From Limnohabitans sp. (GTDB lineage Bacteria; Pseudomonadota; Gammaproteobacteria; Burkholderiales; Burkholderiaceae_C): a stretch of 8,582 nt of DNA. The DNA lies in contig JANQXJ010000038.1 of the NCBI GenBank assembly GCA_030729445.1, forward strand, positions 1-8,582, given 5' to 3'. A model generated the notes under the pieces. It was given only the letters and a program-made list of their open reading frames with translations, made no database searches and was not told the DNA's origin. Numbering within the stretch: the stretch's first letter is position 1; every line of letters begins with the position of its first letter. Made by a program: the position numbers and the translations under genes. Below, piece after piece: positions 1 to 5,933 of the stretch.

Positions 1-68
1 GTGGGCTGCAGGCGCTCGGTCAAGCGGGCGTGGATTTGGGCGCTGAGGGGCAAAGTTTGGGTGTTCAT
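1..68 (-). CDS. Probable BolA-family protein, N-terminal fragment
   Basis: Only the first 22 complete codons are in the window; the gene runs off the left edge. The ATG overlaps the yciB stop as ATGA, and AAGGTGA (75-81) lies upstream as a ribosome-binding site, so a real start here is well supported. The visible peptide begins MNTQTLPLSAQIHARL and continues TERLQP, resembling the first helix of BolA proteins (typically IEARL..AL.P). A BolA gene after yciB is also a common order in Burkholderiales. BolA proteins act with monothiol glutaredoxins in Fe-S cluster handling and stress morphology. The family call rests on a short stretch plus context; the stretch contains no catalytic or ligand residue that could prove it. 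Confidence 0.55.
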   Translation of the reverse strand, partial: MNTQTLPLSAQIHARLTERLQP

Positions 69-607
69 TTCTGGTCACCTTCGTCTTTGGGTAAATAGCG
101 TGAAATGTAAAGCCCTTGGCCGAGGATGAAGACCAGAGGGAACACATAACCCCAAAGTTTGAAGTTCACCCAGTCTTCGGTGCTGAAGTAGTGAGCCACA
201 TAGGCGTTGATGGCAGCCATGAACACGCAGTACAGCATCCACGACAGGTTCAATCGGTTCCACACCGCGTGGGGCAACTGCAGTTGCGTGCCGAGCAGCA
301 TGTGCAGGAAGTTTTTCTTCAAAAACCAGTGGGCCACGGCCAAGGCGATGGCCAGGCCCGAATACAACAAGGTGGGTTTCCACTTGATGAAGCGCTCATC
401 GTGCAGGCTCAAGGTGAGGGCGCCAAAGCCCAAAACCAACACCAACGTGATCTTGTGCATGGTCTGCAGCTTGCCGTCCATCCTGTAAATGATGGCGGTT
501 TGCAACACTGTTGCGCCCATCAGCACCGCTGTGGCGGTGTAGATGTCGGCCATCTTGTAAGCGCCAAAGAACAGCAGGATGGGAAAAAAGTCGAGAAGAA
601 GTTTCAT
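65..607 (-). CDS. yciB: Inner-membrane septation protein A family, YciB/IspZ
   Basis: A 180-residue polytopic membrane protein, close to the usual family length of about 180. Hydrophobic segments lie near residues 3-17, 24-41, 53-69, 78-95, 121-139 and 151-168. The family-typical FIKWKPT sequence is at 73-79, followed by a WNRLNLSW stretch at 116-123, and the C-terminus is short and charged. YciB is known to interact with cell-division and elongation proteins and to influence envelope integrity; its biochemical activity is not settled. I chose the ATG giving MKLLLDFFPI because it matches the conserved family N-terminus. The frame stays open upstream, but that part would overlap msrB. No Shine-Dalgarno sequence precedes this ATG: the transcript reads CUCACCUUUUUCC before the start, with a stable hairpin just upstream. 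The stop overlaps the next gene as ATGA, suggesting translational coupling. Confidence 0.9.
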   Translation of the reverse strand: MKLLLDFFPILLFFGAYKMADIYTATAVLMGATVLQTAIIYRMDGKLQTMHKITLVLVLGFGALTLSLHDERFIKWKPTLLYSGLAIALAVAHWFLKKNFLHMLLGTQLQLPHAVWNRLNLSWMLYCVFMAAINAYVAHYFSTEDWVNFKLWGYVFPLVFILGQGLYISRYLPKDEGDQK

Positions 608-621
608 GGAAAAAGGTGAGA

Positions 622-643
622 GGCTGCGCACAGGAGCGCAGCC
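622..643 (-). other. Perfect 8-bp stem-loop between msrB and yciB
   Basis: The arms GGCTGCGC (622-629) and GCGCAGCC (636-643) are exact reverse complements around a 6-nt loop. On the operon transcript the hairpin starts 9 nt after the msrB stop and ends 14 nt before the yciB start. It is followed by UCUCACCUUUUUCC, so a five-U run sits 6 nt from the stem base. That spacing is poor for a classical terminator but could give partial termination, RNA processing or control of yciB translation. The structure is directly visible; the role is inferred. Confidence 0.6.
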
Positions 644-651
644 GGGGTCGG

Positions 652-1059
652 TCAGGAAGGCTCGAAGTCTAACGAAGCGGAGTTCATGCAGTAACGCAGG
701 CCCGTGGGGGCCGGGCCGTCCTCGAACACATGGCCCAGGTGAGCGCCACATTGGGCGCACACAGTTTCAACCCGGCGCATGCCGTGGCTGGTGTCTACAC
801 GCTCTTCAATGGCCCCATCGGAGGCGGCCTGAGAAAAGCTCGGCCACCCGCAGCCCGCGTCAAACTTGGTGTCCGACTTGAACAGTTCAGCATCACAGCA
901 AATGCAGCGGTAAATGCCGCTGGACCAGTGGCCCTCGTATTTGCCGGTGAATGGCCGCTCGGTGGCAGCTTGGCGGGTGACAGCAAAGGCCACAGGCTCG
1001 GCGCCTTTGGCGGCGAGCAGCTCGCGCCACTCTTGGTCGGTTTTGGTGATTTTGCTCAT
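652..1059 (-). CDS. msrB: Peptide-methionine (R)-S-oxide reductase MsrB
   Basis: A 135-residue single-domain MsrB that reduces the R epimer of methionine sulfoxide in proteins. It is probably cytoplasmic, since no signal peptide is seen. The zinc site is complete: C52 and C55 in a CICC sequence, and C101 and C104 in CAQC. The catalytic cysteine is C124 within RYCMNS, encoded by TGC, so it is not a selenocysteine. C70 in GCGWPSF is the usual position of the resolving cysteine, which fits regeneration by thioredoxin. The conserved histidines lie in H107-L-G-H110. The ATG giving MSKITKTD is preferred over upstream codons because it overlaps the selO stop as ATGA and gives the normal family length. 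The ribosome-binding site is weak (GGAA about 14 nt upstream), so translation probably depends on coupling to selO. Confidence 0.96.
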   Translation of the reverse strand: MSKITKTDQEWRELLAAKGAEPVAFAVTRQAATERPFTGKYEGHWSSGIYRCICCDAELFKSDTKFDAGCGWPSFSQAASDGAIEERVDTSHGMRRVETVCAQCGAHLGHVFEDGPAPTGLRYCMNSASLDFEPS

Positions 1060-2603
1060 GATGAACAGCTGATTTCCAGTTGATCGGCCCAATCGGGGGG
1101 CAGGGCGGCGTAGGCGTCAAAGCCCGGGTGTTCGTCAAAGGGTGACTTTAACAAGTTGTGCAGGGTGTCGATTTCAGAAAAGTCGCCCGCTTGGGCCTGG
1201 CGTATGGCGATCTCGGCCAGATGGTTGCGCAGCACAAATTTGGGGTTGGTGCGCAGCATCACCTCGCCCATGGCCGAAAAATGGGCCTGACCAGACCGGG
1301 TGGTGTACCGCGCCAGCCATTCCAGCAAACGAGGGCGGTCGAGCACCAAGTCGGTCACAGCGCTCCAGCCCGCATCGGTCAATGAACTGGCTTGTGACTG
1401 CTGCACAACCGCTTGGCTCAGTTGCCGCCAAAAGAGGGTGAAGTCCACCTTTTCGGACGCCATGAGTTGCATCACGTCCTCGACCTGCGTCCAGTCGTTT
1501 TCCCGTTCGGACTCAGGCGCCAGAGCACCCGTCAGGCCCAGTTTGGCCCGCATGGCGTCACCCAAAAAGCGGGGAAACTGACTCTTGTAGCCTTCCAGCA
1601 CCTGCAGGGTCATGTCGTGGTCATCGATCAAAGGGGCCAGCGCCTGCGCCAGACAGTAGAGGTTCCAATAGGCCACGTTCGGCTGGCGACCATAAGCGTA
1701 GCGCCCTTGGTGGTCCGAGTGGTTGCAAATGTGGCCCGGGTCAAAGCCGTCCATGAACTGGAAAGGGCCGTAGTCGATCGTGAGGCCCAAGAGGCTCATG
1801 TTGTCGGTGTTCATCACACCATGGCAGAACCCCACGGCCTGCCATTGCGCCAGCAGCCGGGCGGTGCGCTCCTGAACTTCATCGAGCAAAGCGGCATACA
1901 CATTGCCTTGCCAAAGCGATGCGCGGTCTTTGCATTCGGGCAGGTGGTGGCTTATCGCATGGTCGGCCAGGCTACGCAGGCTGTCGGTGTCGCCTTGGGC
2001 TGAAAAATGCTCAAAGTGTCCAAAGCGCAAAAAACTGGGAGCAACCCGGGCCACCACGGCGGCGCTTTCCATGGTTTCGCGCCGCACGGGTTCGGGTGAA
2101 GCCACCAAGCACAAGGCCCGGGTGGTGGCAATGCCCAAGCCATGCATGGCTTCGCTGCACAAATACTCCCGGATGCTCGAGCGCAGCACAGCCCGGCCAT
2201 CGCCGCCTCGGGAGTAGGGCGTGCGGCCCGCGCCTTTGAGCTGAATTTCTTGTGGGCCTTGCGCAGACTGGGCTTCACCCAGCCAAATCGCCCGTCCATC
2301 GCCTAGCTGCCCGGCCCATTGGCCAAACTGATGACCGCTGTACACCGTGGCCAGCGGTTGGGACCCCACCATCAGTGCATTGCCCGCAAAGGCTTTCAGG
2401 TGGTTATCGTCAAAAAGCTCGTCGGGCCAGCCCAGTTCACTGCGCAAGGCGTCGTTGCGGGCGGCCCAGCGCGGTGCGGCCACGGGTGTGGGCTGCAAAG
2501 GCGTAAAGAAGCGGGTGCCCAGTTGGGTCAAGCGGTGTGTCCAGTCCAGCACAGGCAAGGCCTGAGGGGGGCTGGCAGAGGTTTCCAAAGGGGCAGAAGA
2601 CAT
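1056..2603 (-). CDS. selO: Protein adenylyltransferase SelO (YdiU/UPF0061 family)
   Basis: A 515-residue member of the SelO pseudokinase family, which transfers AMP from ATP to Ser, Thr or Tyr of protein targets and is linked to redox homeostasis. Visible family features are YSGHQFGQWAGQLGDGRA (88-105), the lysine K123 in QLKGAG, E146 in SSIREYL, the HGVMNTDN motif (261-268) with putative catalytic base D267, and the DYG metal-binding site at D277. The spacing matches the residues known to be needed in characterised SelO proteins. The C-terminus ends SCSS, with C513 at the site occupied by selenocysteine in animal homologues; its codon is TGT. C293 in ICNHSD is a possible disulfide partner by analogy with the E. 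coli enzyme. The start is not certain. ATG at 2603 gives MSSAPLET, but the nearest AAGGG is 16 nt away; a GTG five codons upstream lies almost directly after that AAGGG. Confidence 0.95.
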   Translation of the reverse strand: MSSAPLETSASPPQALPVLDWTHRLTQLGTRFFTPLQPTPVAAPRWAARNDALRSELGWPDELFDDNHLKAFAGNALMVGSQPLATVYSGHQFGQWAGQLGDGRAIWLGEAQSAQGPQEIQLKGAGRTPYSRGGDGRAVLRSSIREYLCSEAMHGLGIATTRALCLVASPEPVRRETMESAAVVARVAPSFLRFGHFEHFSAQGDTDSLRSLADHAISHHLPECKDRASLWQGNVYAALLDEVQERTARLLAQWQAVGFCHGVMNTDNMSLLGLTIDYGPFQFMDGFDPGHICNHSDHQGRYAYGRQPNVAYWNLYCLAQALAPLIDDHDMTLQVLEGYKSQFPRFLGDAMRAKLGLTGALAPESERENDWTQVEDVMQLMASEKVDFTLFWRQLSQAVVQQSQASSLTDAGWSAVTDLVLDRPRLLEWLARYTTRSGQAHFSAMGEVMLRTNPKFVLRNHLAEIAIRQAQAGDFSEIDTLHNLLKSPFDEHPGFDAYAALPPDWADQLEISCSS

Positions 2604-2611
2604 GTCGGTGA

Positions 2612-2629
2612 TTGTCACGCCCTTGACAA
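2612..2629. promoter_or_regulatory. Inverted repeat TTGTCA-N6-TGACAA upstream of selO
   Basis: A perfect dyad with arms at 2612-2617 and 2624-2629 and a 6-bp spacer, in the gap between the divergent selO and acyl-CoA ligase genes. It could be an operator. The plus strand also contains TTGACA (2623-2628), identical to a sigma70 -35 hexamer, but no good -10 lies at the right distance (TTTAGA at 2650-2655 is 21 bp away). On the selO transcript the same arms would form a hairpin whose loop carries the only AGGG near the start, so it could hide a ribosome-binding site instead. The repeat is seen; the role is inferred. Confidence 0.4.
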
Positions 2630-2631
2630 GT

Positions 2632-2649
2632 ACCCGCGGTTTGGCGGGT
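2632..2649. promoter_or_regulatory. Second inverted repeat ACCCGC-N6-GCGGGT in the divergent gap
   Basis: Arms at 2632-2637 and 2644-2649 are exact reverse complements, with the same 6-bp arm and 6-bp spacer layout as the dyad 2 bp to the left. On the plus strand it is followed by TTTT only, and no plus-strand gene lies upstream, so a terminator role is unlikely. It may be a second operator, or part of the 5' leader of either divergent gene. Confidence 0.35.
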
Positions 2650-2712
2650 TTTAGACCCGGTTTCGAGCGAACTCGGGTGCACAATGAATTGGTTTGAAAC
2701 CTTCCACCTGAC

Positions 2713-2717
2713 AGGAG
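2713..2717 (+). promoter_or_regulatory. Ribosome-binding site of the acyl-CoA ligase
   Basis: AGGAG sits 6 nt before ATG 2724, a canonical strength and spacing that fixes this start. No other in-frame start with a comparable site is nearby. Confidence 0.8.
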
Positions 2718-2723
2718 CGCCCC

Positions 2724-4352
2724 ATGCTGGGATTGATGCAACAGCAGTCACTGCTGATTTCTTCACTGATCGACTTTGCGGAAAAACACCACGGCGACAG
2801 CGAAATTGTTTCGCGTCGCGTGGAGGGCGACATTCACCGTTACGCCTGGGCCGATGTGGCCCGCCGTTCGCGTCAAGTGGCCAACGCCCTCGATGCCCAG
2901 CAGGTGCCACAAGGCGCACGCATCGCGACCCTGGCCTGGAACGGTTACCGCCACCTCGAGCTGTACTTTGGTGTGAGCGGTTCGGGCCGCGTGCTGCACA
3001 CCATGAACCCGCGCTTGCATCCAGAGCAGTTGGCCTGGATTGCCAACCACGCCGAAGACCAGGTTCTGTGCTTTGACATGACGTTTTTACCGCTCGTCCA
3101 GGCGGTGCACCAACATTGCAAAACCATCACGCACTATGTGGCGCTGTGCGACGCTGACAAACTGCCCGAAGGCACGGGCATCCCAAACTTGGTGAGCTAC
3201 GAGGCCTGGATGGGCCAGCAAAACAGCACCTACGTTTGGCCCGAGCTGGATGAGAACACCGCCTGCAGCCTGTGTTACACCAGCGGCACCACCGGCAACC
3301 CCAAAGGCGCTTTGTACAGCCACCGCTCCACCGTGCTGCACGCCTACGCCGCCGCCTTGCCCGATTCGATGTGCATTTCTGCGCGAGATTCGATCTTGCC
3401 CGTGGTGCCCATGTTCCACGTCAACGCTTGGGGCATTCCTTACAGCGCCGCCATGGCCGGGTCAAAGTTGGTCTTCCCAGGGCCCGCGCTCGACGGCAAA
3501 TCGGTTTACGAACTGATCGAAGCCGAAGGCGTGACCTTTGCTGCGGGCGTGCCCACCGTTTGGCAAATGCTGCTGGGCCACATGAAACCTGCGGGGCTGA
3601 AATTCAGCCAGCTCAACCGCACCGTGATTGGCGGCTCGGCTTGCCCACCGGCCATGATCGACGCCTTCCGCCAAGACTACAACGTGGATGTTTTGCACGC
3701 CTGGGGCATGACCGAGCTCAGCCCCTTGGGAACCGTTTGCACCTTGAAAAACAAGCACCTGAGCTTGCCCGCCGATGCGCAGATGAAGTTGCGCATGAAG
3801 CAGGGCCGATGCTTTTACGGCATCGACATGAGGATTGTGGACGCCGAGGGCCATGAACTGCCCCACGATGGCAAGTCCGCAGGTGATTTGCTGGTCAAAG
3901 GCCCTTGGGTGATCGCGTCTTATTTCAAACAAGAAGGCGGTAACCCCTTGGTGAACGGCTGGTTCCCCACAGGAGATGTGGCCACCATAGACGCTGACGG
4001 CTTCATGCAGATCACCGACCGCAGCAAGGACGTGATCAAGTCCGGGGGCGAGTGGATCAGCTCGATTGATGTGGAAAACATTGCCATGGCCCATCCGGCT
4101 GTGGCCATGGCCGCCTGTATTGGCATGCGCCACCCCAAGTGGGACGAGCGGCCCATTGTGTGTGTGGTCAAGAAACCGGGTGCCGAGCTCAGCCGCGAAG
4201 AACTCATCGCTTTTTACGAAGGCAAGACCGCCAAGTGGCAGATTCCGGACGATGTGGTCTTTGTGGACGCCATTCCTTTGGGGGGCACAGGCAAGATGCT
4301 CAAGACCCGTTTGCGCGAGCAATTGGCCGACTACGTGTTGCCTGGCATTTGA
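2724..4352 (+). CDS. AMP-forming acyl-CoA ligase, AlkK/DmdB-like (fatty or methylthio acid)
   Basis: A 542-residue member of the ANL (adenylate-forming) superfamily. It should activate a carboxylic acid with ATP to an acyl-adenylate and then to the CoA thioester in the cytoplasm. The motifs are intact: the P-loop YTSGTTGNPKG (185-195), the A5 motif HAWGMTE (325-331), TGD (416-418), the hinge DRSKDVIKSGGEWIS (432-446), and the C-terminal catalytic lysine K524 in GGTGK. The N-terminus (MLGLMQ..LLISSLIDFA) and overall length match the subfamily usually annotated as medium/long-chain fatty acyl-CoA synthetase or 3-(methylthio)propionyl-CoA ligase. The exact substrate cannot be read from the sequence. 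The gene is divergent from selO and 139 bp upstream of a Liv-type binding-protein gene on the same strand, with no clear intrinsic terminator between them. A catabolic link to the transporter is therefore plausible but inferred. Confidence 0.9.
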   Translation: MLGLMQQQSLLISSLIDFAEKHHGDSEIVSRRVEGDIHRYAWADVARRSRQVANALDAQQVPQGARIATLAWNGYRHLELYFGVSGSGRVLHTMNPRLHPEQLAWIANHAEDQVLCFDMTFLPLVQAVHQHCKTITHYVALCDADKLPEGTGIPNLVSYEAWMGQQNSTYVWPELDENTACSLCYTSGTTGNPKGALYSHRSTVLHAYAAALPDSMCISARDSILPVVPMFHVNAWGIPYSAAMAGSKLVFPGPALDGKSVYELIEAEGVTFAAGVPTVWQMLLGHMKPAGLKFSQLNRTVIGGSACPPAMIDAFRQDYNVDVLHAWGMTELSPLGTVCTLKNKHLSLPADAQMKLRMKQGRCFYGIDMRIVDAEGHELPHDGKSAGDLLVKGPWVIASYFKQEGGNPLVNGWFPTGDVATIDADGFMQITDRSKDVIKSGGEWISSIDVENIAMAHPAVAMAACIGMRHPKWDERPIVCVVKKPGAELSREELIAFYEGKTAKWQIPDDVVFVDAIPLGGTGKMLKTRLREQLADYVLPGI

Positions 4353-4442
4353 TATGGGTCATGCCAATGCGGCCATACAAAGGAACGTTCAAGTCGCGCG
4401 GGTGATAAGCATTAGGTGCAAACCCCGAGCACATTTGTTTCA

Positions 4443-4458
4443 TCAGCGGTTACGCTGA
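4443..4458 (+). promoter_or_regulatory. Inverted repeat TCAGCG-GTTA-CGCTGA upstream of livK
   Basis: A perfect 6-bp dyad with a 4-nt loop, 33 bp before the livK start, inside the 139-bp gap after the acyl-CoA ligase. Outer TCA (4440-4442) and TGA (4462-4464) could extend it across a 3-nt bulge. There is no T-run after it, so it is not a classical terminator. It may be an operator or a leader hairpin. The rest of the gap (4353-4440) shows no convincing promoter hexamer pair. Confidence 0.35.
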
Positions 4459-4480
4459 CGATGATCTGATTCACAACGCA

Positions 4481-4484
4481 GGAG
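4481..4484 (+). promoter_or_regulatory. Ribosome-binding site of livK
   Basis: GGAG, 7 nt before ATG 4492, fits a well-translated gene and agrees with the signal-peptide start. Confidence 0.7.
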
Positions 4485-4491
4485 ACCTCGA

Positions 4492-5724
4492 ATGAAAACC
4501 ACCCACCGTTTGATCGCCGCTGCCGCTTTGGCCGCTTGTTCTATGGGCGCTTATGCGCAAAAAGGCGAAACCGTCAAAATTGCTTGGATTGATCCATTGT
4601 CTGGCCTGATGGCCCCCGTGGGCAGCAACCAGCTCAAAAGCTTCCAGTTTTTTGCCGAAAAATTCAGCAAGACCAACCCTGCTGGCGTCAAGTTTGAGGT
4701 CATTGGCATCGACAACAAATTGAGCCCTGCTGAAAGCCTGAACGCGCTCAAAGCAGCCATGGACCAAGGTGTTCGCTACATCACACAGGGCAACAGCTCC
4801 GGTATCGCTGGTGCGCTGGTGGATGCCGTCAACAAGCACAACGCTCGCAACCCCGGCAAGGAAGTGATTTTCTTGAACCACTCGGCGGTGGATCCAGACT
4901 TGACCAATGCGAAATGCAGCTATTGGCATTTCCGTTTTGATGCAGACACATCCATGAAAATTGAGGCCATGACCTCGTTCATGGCGGATAAAAAAGACAT
5001 TCAAAAAGTCTACCTGCTTAATCAAAATTACTCCCATGGCCACCAAGTTGCCAAGTTCGCCAAAGAGAACTTGGCACGCAAGCGCCCAGATGTGCAGATC
5101 GTCGGCGAAGACCTGCATCCACTTGCCCAGGTTCGCGACTTTTCTCCTTACATTGCCAAGATCAAGGCCTCTGGCGCTGACACTGTGATCACTGGCAACT
5201 GGGGTTCTGACCTGGCCTTGTTGGTGAAAGCGGCTAATGAAGGCGGTTACAACGGCAAGTTCTACACCTACTACACCGGTGTGACCGGCACACCTACGGC
5301 ATTAGGTCAAAATGGTGCCGGACGTGTTTACCAAATTGCCTATGGTCACTACAACATGGGCGGTCAAATGGACAAGTGGGCTGCTGAATTCCAAAAGCGT
5401 TTTAACGATGACTTTTACACGCATTCTGTCATCCGCATTTACGAATCGCTCGGCGCTGCGATGGCCAAGGCCAAGTCAACAGATCCCGTCAAGGTTGCGG
5501 CAGCCCTGGAGGGTTTGACCTTCAACACCTTCAATGGTGAAGTGCAAATGCGCAAGACGGACCACCAGCTGCAGCAGCCCTTGTACATGACCGTGTGGCA
5601 AAAGGCGGACAAGAAGTTTCCATACAGCCCAGAAAAAACAGGCATGACTTTGGCCCCAGTCAAAGACATCCCTGCTTACGTGGCCAGCACACCCACCAGC
5701 TGCCAAATGAAGCGTCCTGGTTAA
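4492..5724 (+). CDS. livK: Liv-type ABC transporter periplasmic substrate-binding protein
   Basis: A 410-residue type I periplasmic binding protein (Peripla_BP_6/LivK-like). It captures the substrate in the periplasm and delivers it to the LivHM permeases encoded downstream. Residues 1-22 form an export signal: a basic N-region (MKTTHR), an Ala/Leu-rich core and AYA before Q23, a good signal peptidase I site. The core also contains LAAC ending at C16, which resembles a lipobox, so lipidation cannot be excluded. The mature domain opens with VKIAWIDPLSG (28-38), typical of this fold. Two mature cysteines, C142 and C404, could form a disulfide. Substrates in this family range from branched-chain amino acids to amides, urea, short-chain and aromatic acids; the adjacent acyl-CoA ligase favours an acid, by inference. 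The gene is followed by a hairpin and a strong terminator, suggesting livK is expressed above the permeases. Confidence 0.9.
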   Translation: MKTTHRLIAAAALAACSMGAYAQKGETVKIAWIDPLSGLMAPVGSNQLKSFQFFAEKFSKTNPAGVKFEVIGIDNKLSPAESLNALKAAMDQGVRYITQGNSSGIAGALVDAVNKHNARNPGKEVIFLNHSAVDPDLTNAKCSYWHFRFDADTSMKIEAMTSFMADKKDIQKVYLLNQNYSHGHQVAKFAKENLARKRPDVQIVGEDLHPLAQVRDFSPYIAKIKASGADTVITGNWGSDLALLVKAANEGGYNGKFYTYYTGVTGTPTALGQNGAGRVYQIAYGHYNMGGQMDKWAAEFQKRFNDDFYTHSVIRIYESLGAAMAKAKSTDPVKVAAALEGLTFNTFNGEVQMRKTDHQLQQPLYMTVWQKADKKFPYSPEKTGMTLAPVKDIPAYVASTPTSCQMKRPG

Positions 5725-5756
5725 TGCCAGGCCTCTCATAGCCCCAACTTACTTGT

Positions 5757-5786
5757 CTGTGATGGCGCGCTTTGCGTTCATCACGG
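5757..5786 (+). other. Stem-loop in the 3' UTR of livK
   Basis: CTGTGATG (5757-5764) pairs with CATCACGG (5779-5786): eight pairs including one G-T wobble, with possible inner CGC/GCG pairing in the 14-nt loop. It begins 32 nt after the livK stop and has no T-run. A hairpin like this upstream of a terminator commonly protects the 3' end of a binding-protein mRNA. The pairing is seen; the stabilising role is inferred. Confidence 0.5.
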
Positions 5787-5807
5787 TTCATTTGAGGGTG
5801 CGGGCTG

Positions 5808-5841
5808 GCCCGATCAACGGATGTTTTTCGGGCTTTTTTTT
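5808..5841 (+). terminator. Rho-independent terminator between livK and livH
   Basis: The arms GCCCGA (5808-5813) and TCGGGC (5828-5833) are exact reverse complements, with an inner AAC/GTT stem and GGAT tetraloop, followed directly by eight T residues (5834-5841). This is a classical intrinsic terminator. It separates livK from livHMG, which have the same orientation, so the permease genes need readthrough or their own promoter. A weak candidate -35, TTGACT, overlaps the end of the T-run at 5840-5845, but I see no convincing -10. The left arm could also pair with CGGG at 5801-5804, a possible alternative fold. Confidence 0.8.
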
Positions 5842-5905
5842 GACTTCTGTTTTTTAAAGTCTTTGCTAGGTTGGCTTGTGCAAACCTACTTTCAGTAACG
5901 CAGTT

Positions 5906-5921
5906 AGGCCCACACGGGCCT
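5906..5921 (+). promoter_or_regulatory. Hairpin abutting the livH ribosome-binding site
   Basis: AGGCCC (5906-5911) and GGGCCT (5916-5921) form a perfect 6-bp stem with an ACAC tetraloop. The next bases, GGAAAG (5922-5927), are the only Shine-Dalgarno-like sequence before livH ATG 5934. Two T-G wobbles (5904 and 5905 with 5923 and 5922) would draw the GG of that site into the stem. This suggests reduced or controlled translation of livH; the effect is inferred. Confidence 0.45.
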
Positions 5922-5933
5922 GGAAAGTTTCTT

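Noticed and set aside
116..619. Long plus-strand open frame opposite yciB
   Set aside because: It is the antisense shadow of the conserved YciB frame; the His/Gln-rich translation matches no recognisable family.
1056..1073. Possible selenocysteine at the SelO C-terminus
   Set aside because: The residue at this position is encoded by TGT (Cys) and the only TGA is the terminal stop; no SECIS-like need arises.
1413..2003. Plus-strand open frame of 196 codons opposite selO
   Set aside because: Antisense shadow of the SelO catalytic region in high-GC DNA; no plausible ribosome-binding context or family features.
2632..2652. Terminator call for the ACCCGC/GCGGGT repeat followed by TTTT
   Set aside because: The T-run is short, and no plus-strand gene lies upstream to be terminated, so it is listed as a possible regulatory dyad instead.
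3462..4322. Minus-strand open frame of 286 codons opposite the acyl-CoA ligase
   Set aside because: The sense strand has intact ANL motifs throughout, so the long antisense frame is a by-product of codon bias.
4471..5118. Minus-strand open frame of 215 codons over the start of livK
   Set aside because: It covers the LivK signal peptide and first lobe on the other strand and has no independent support.
5840..5872. Sigma70 promoter for livH starting at TTGACT
   Set aside because: The best -10-like sequences are poor and wrongly spaced (TAGGTT is 21 bp away), so a promoter is possible but not supportable.
5871..5933. Upstream TTG start for livH
   Set aside because: It adds a hydrophilic leader foreign to LivH and lies across the hairpin; the ATG at 5934 gives the conserved N-terminus.
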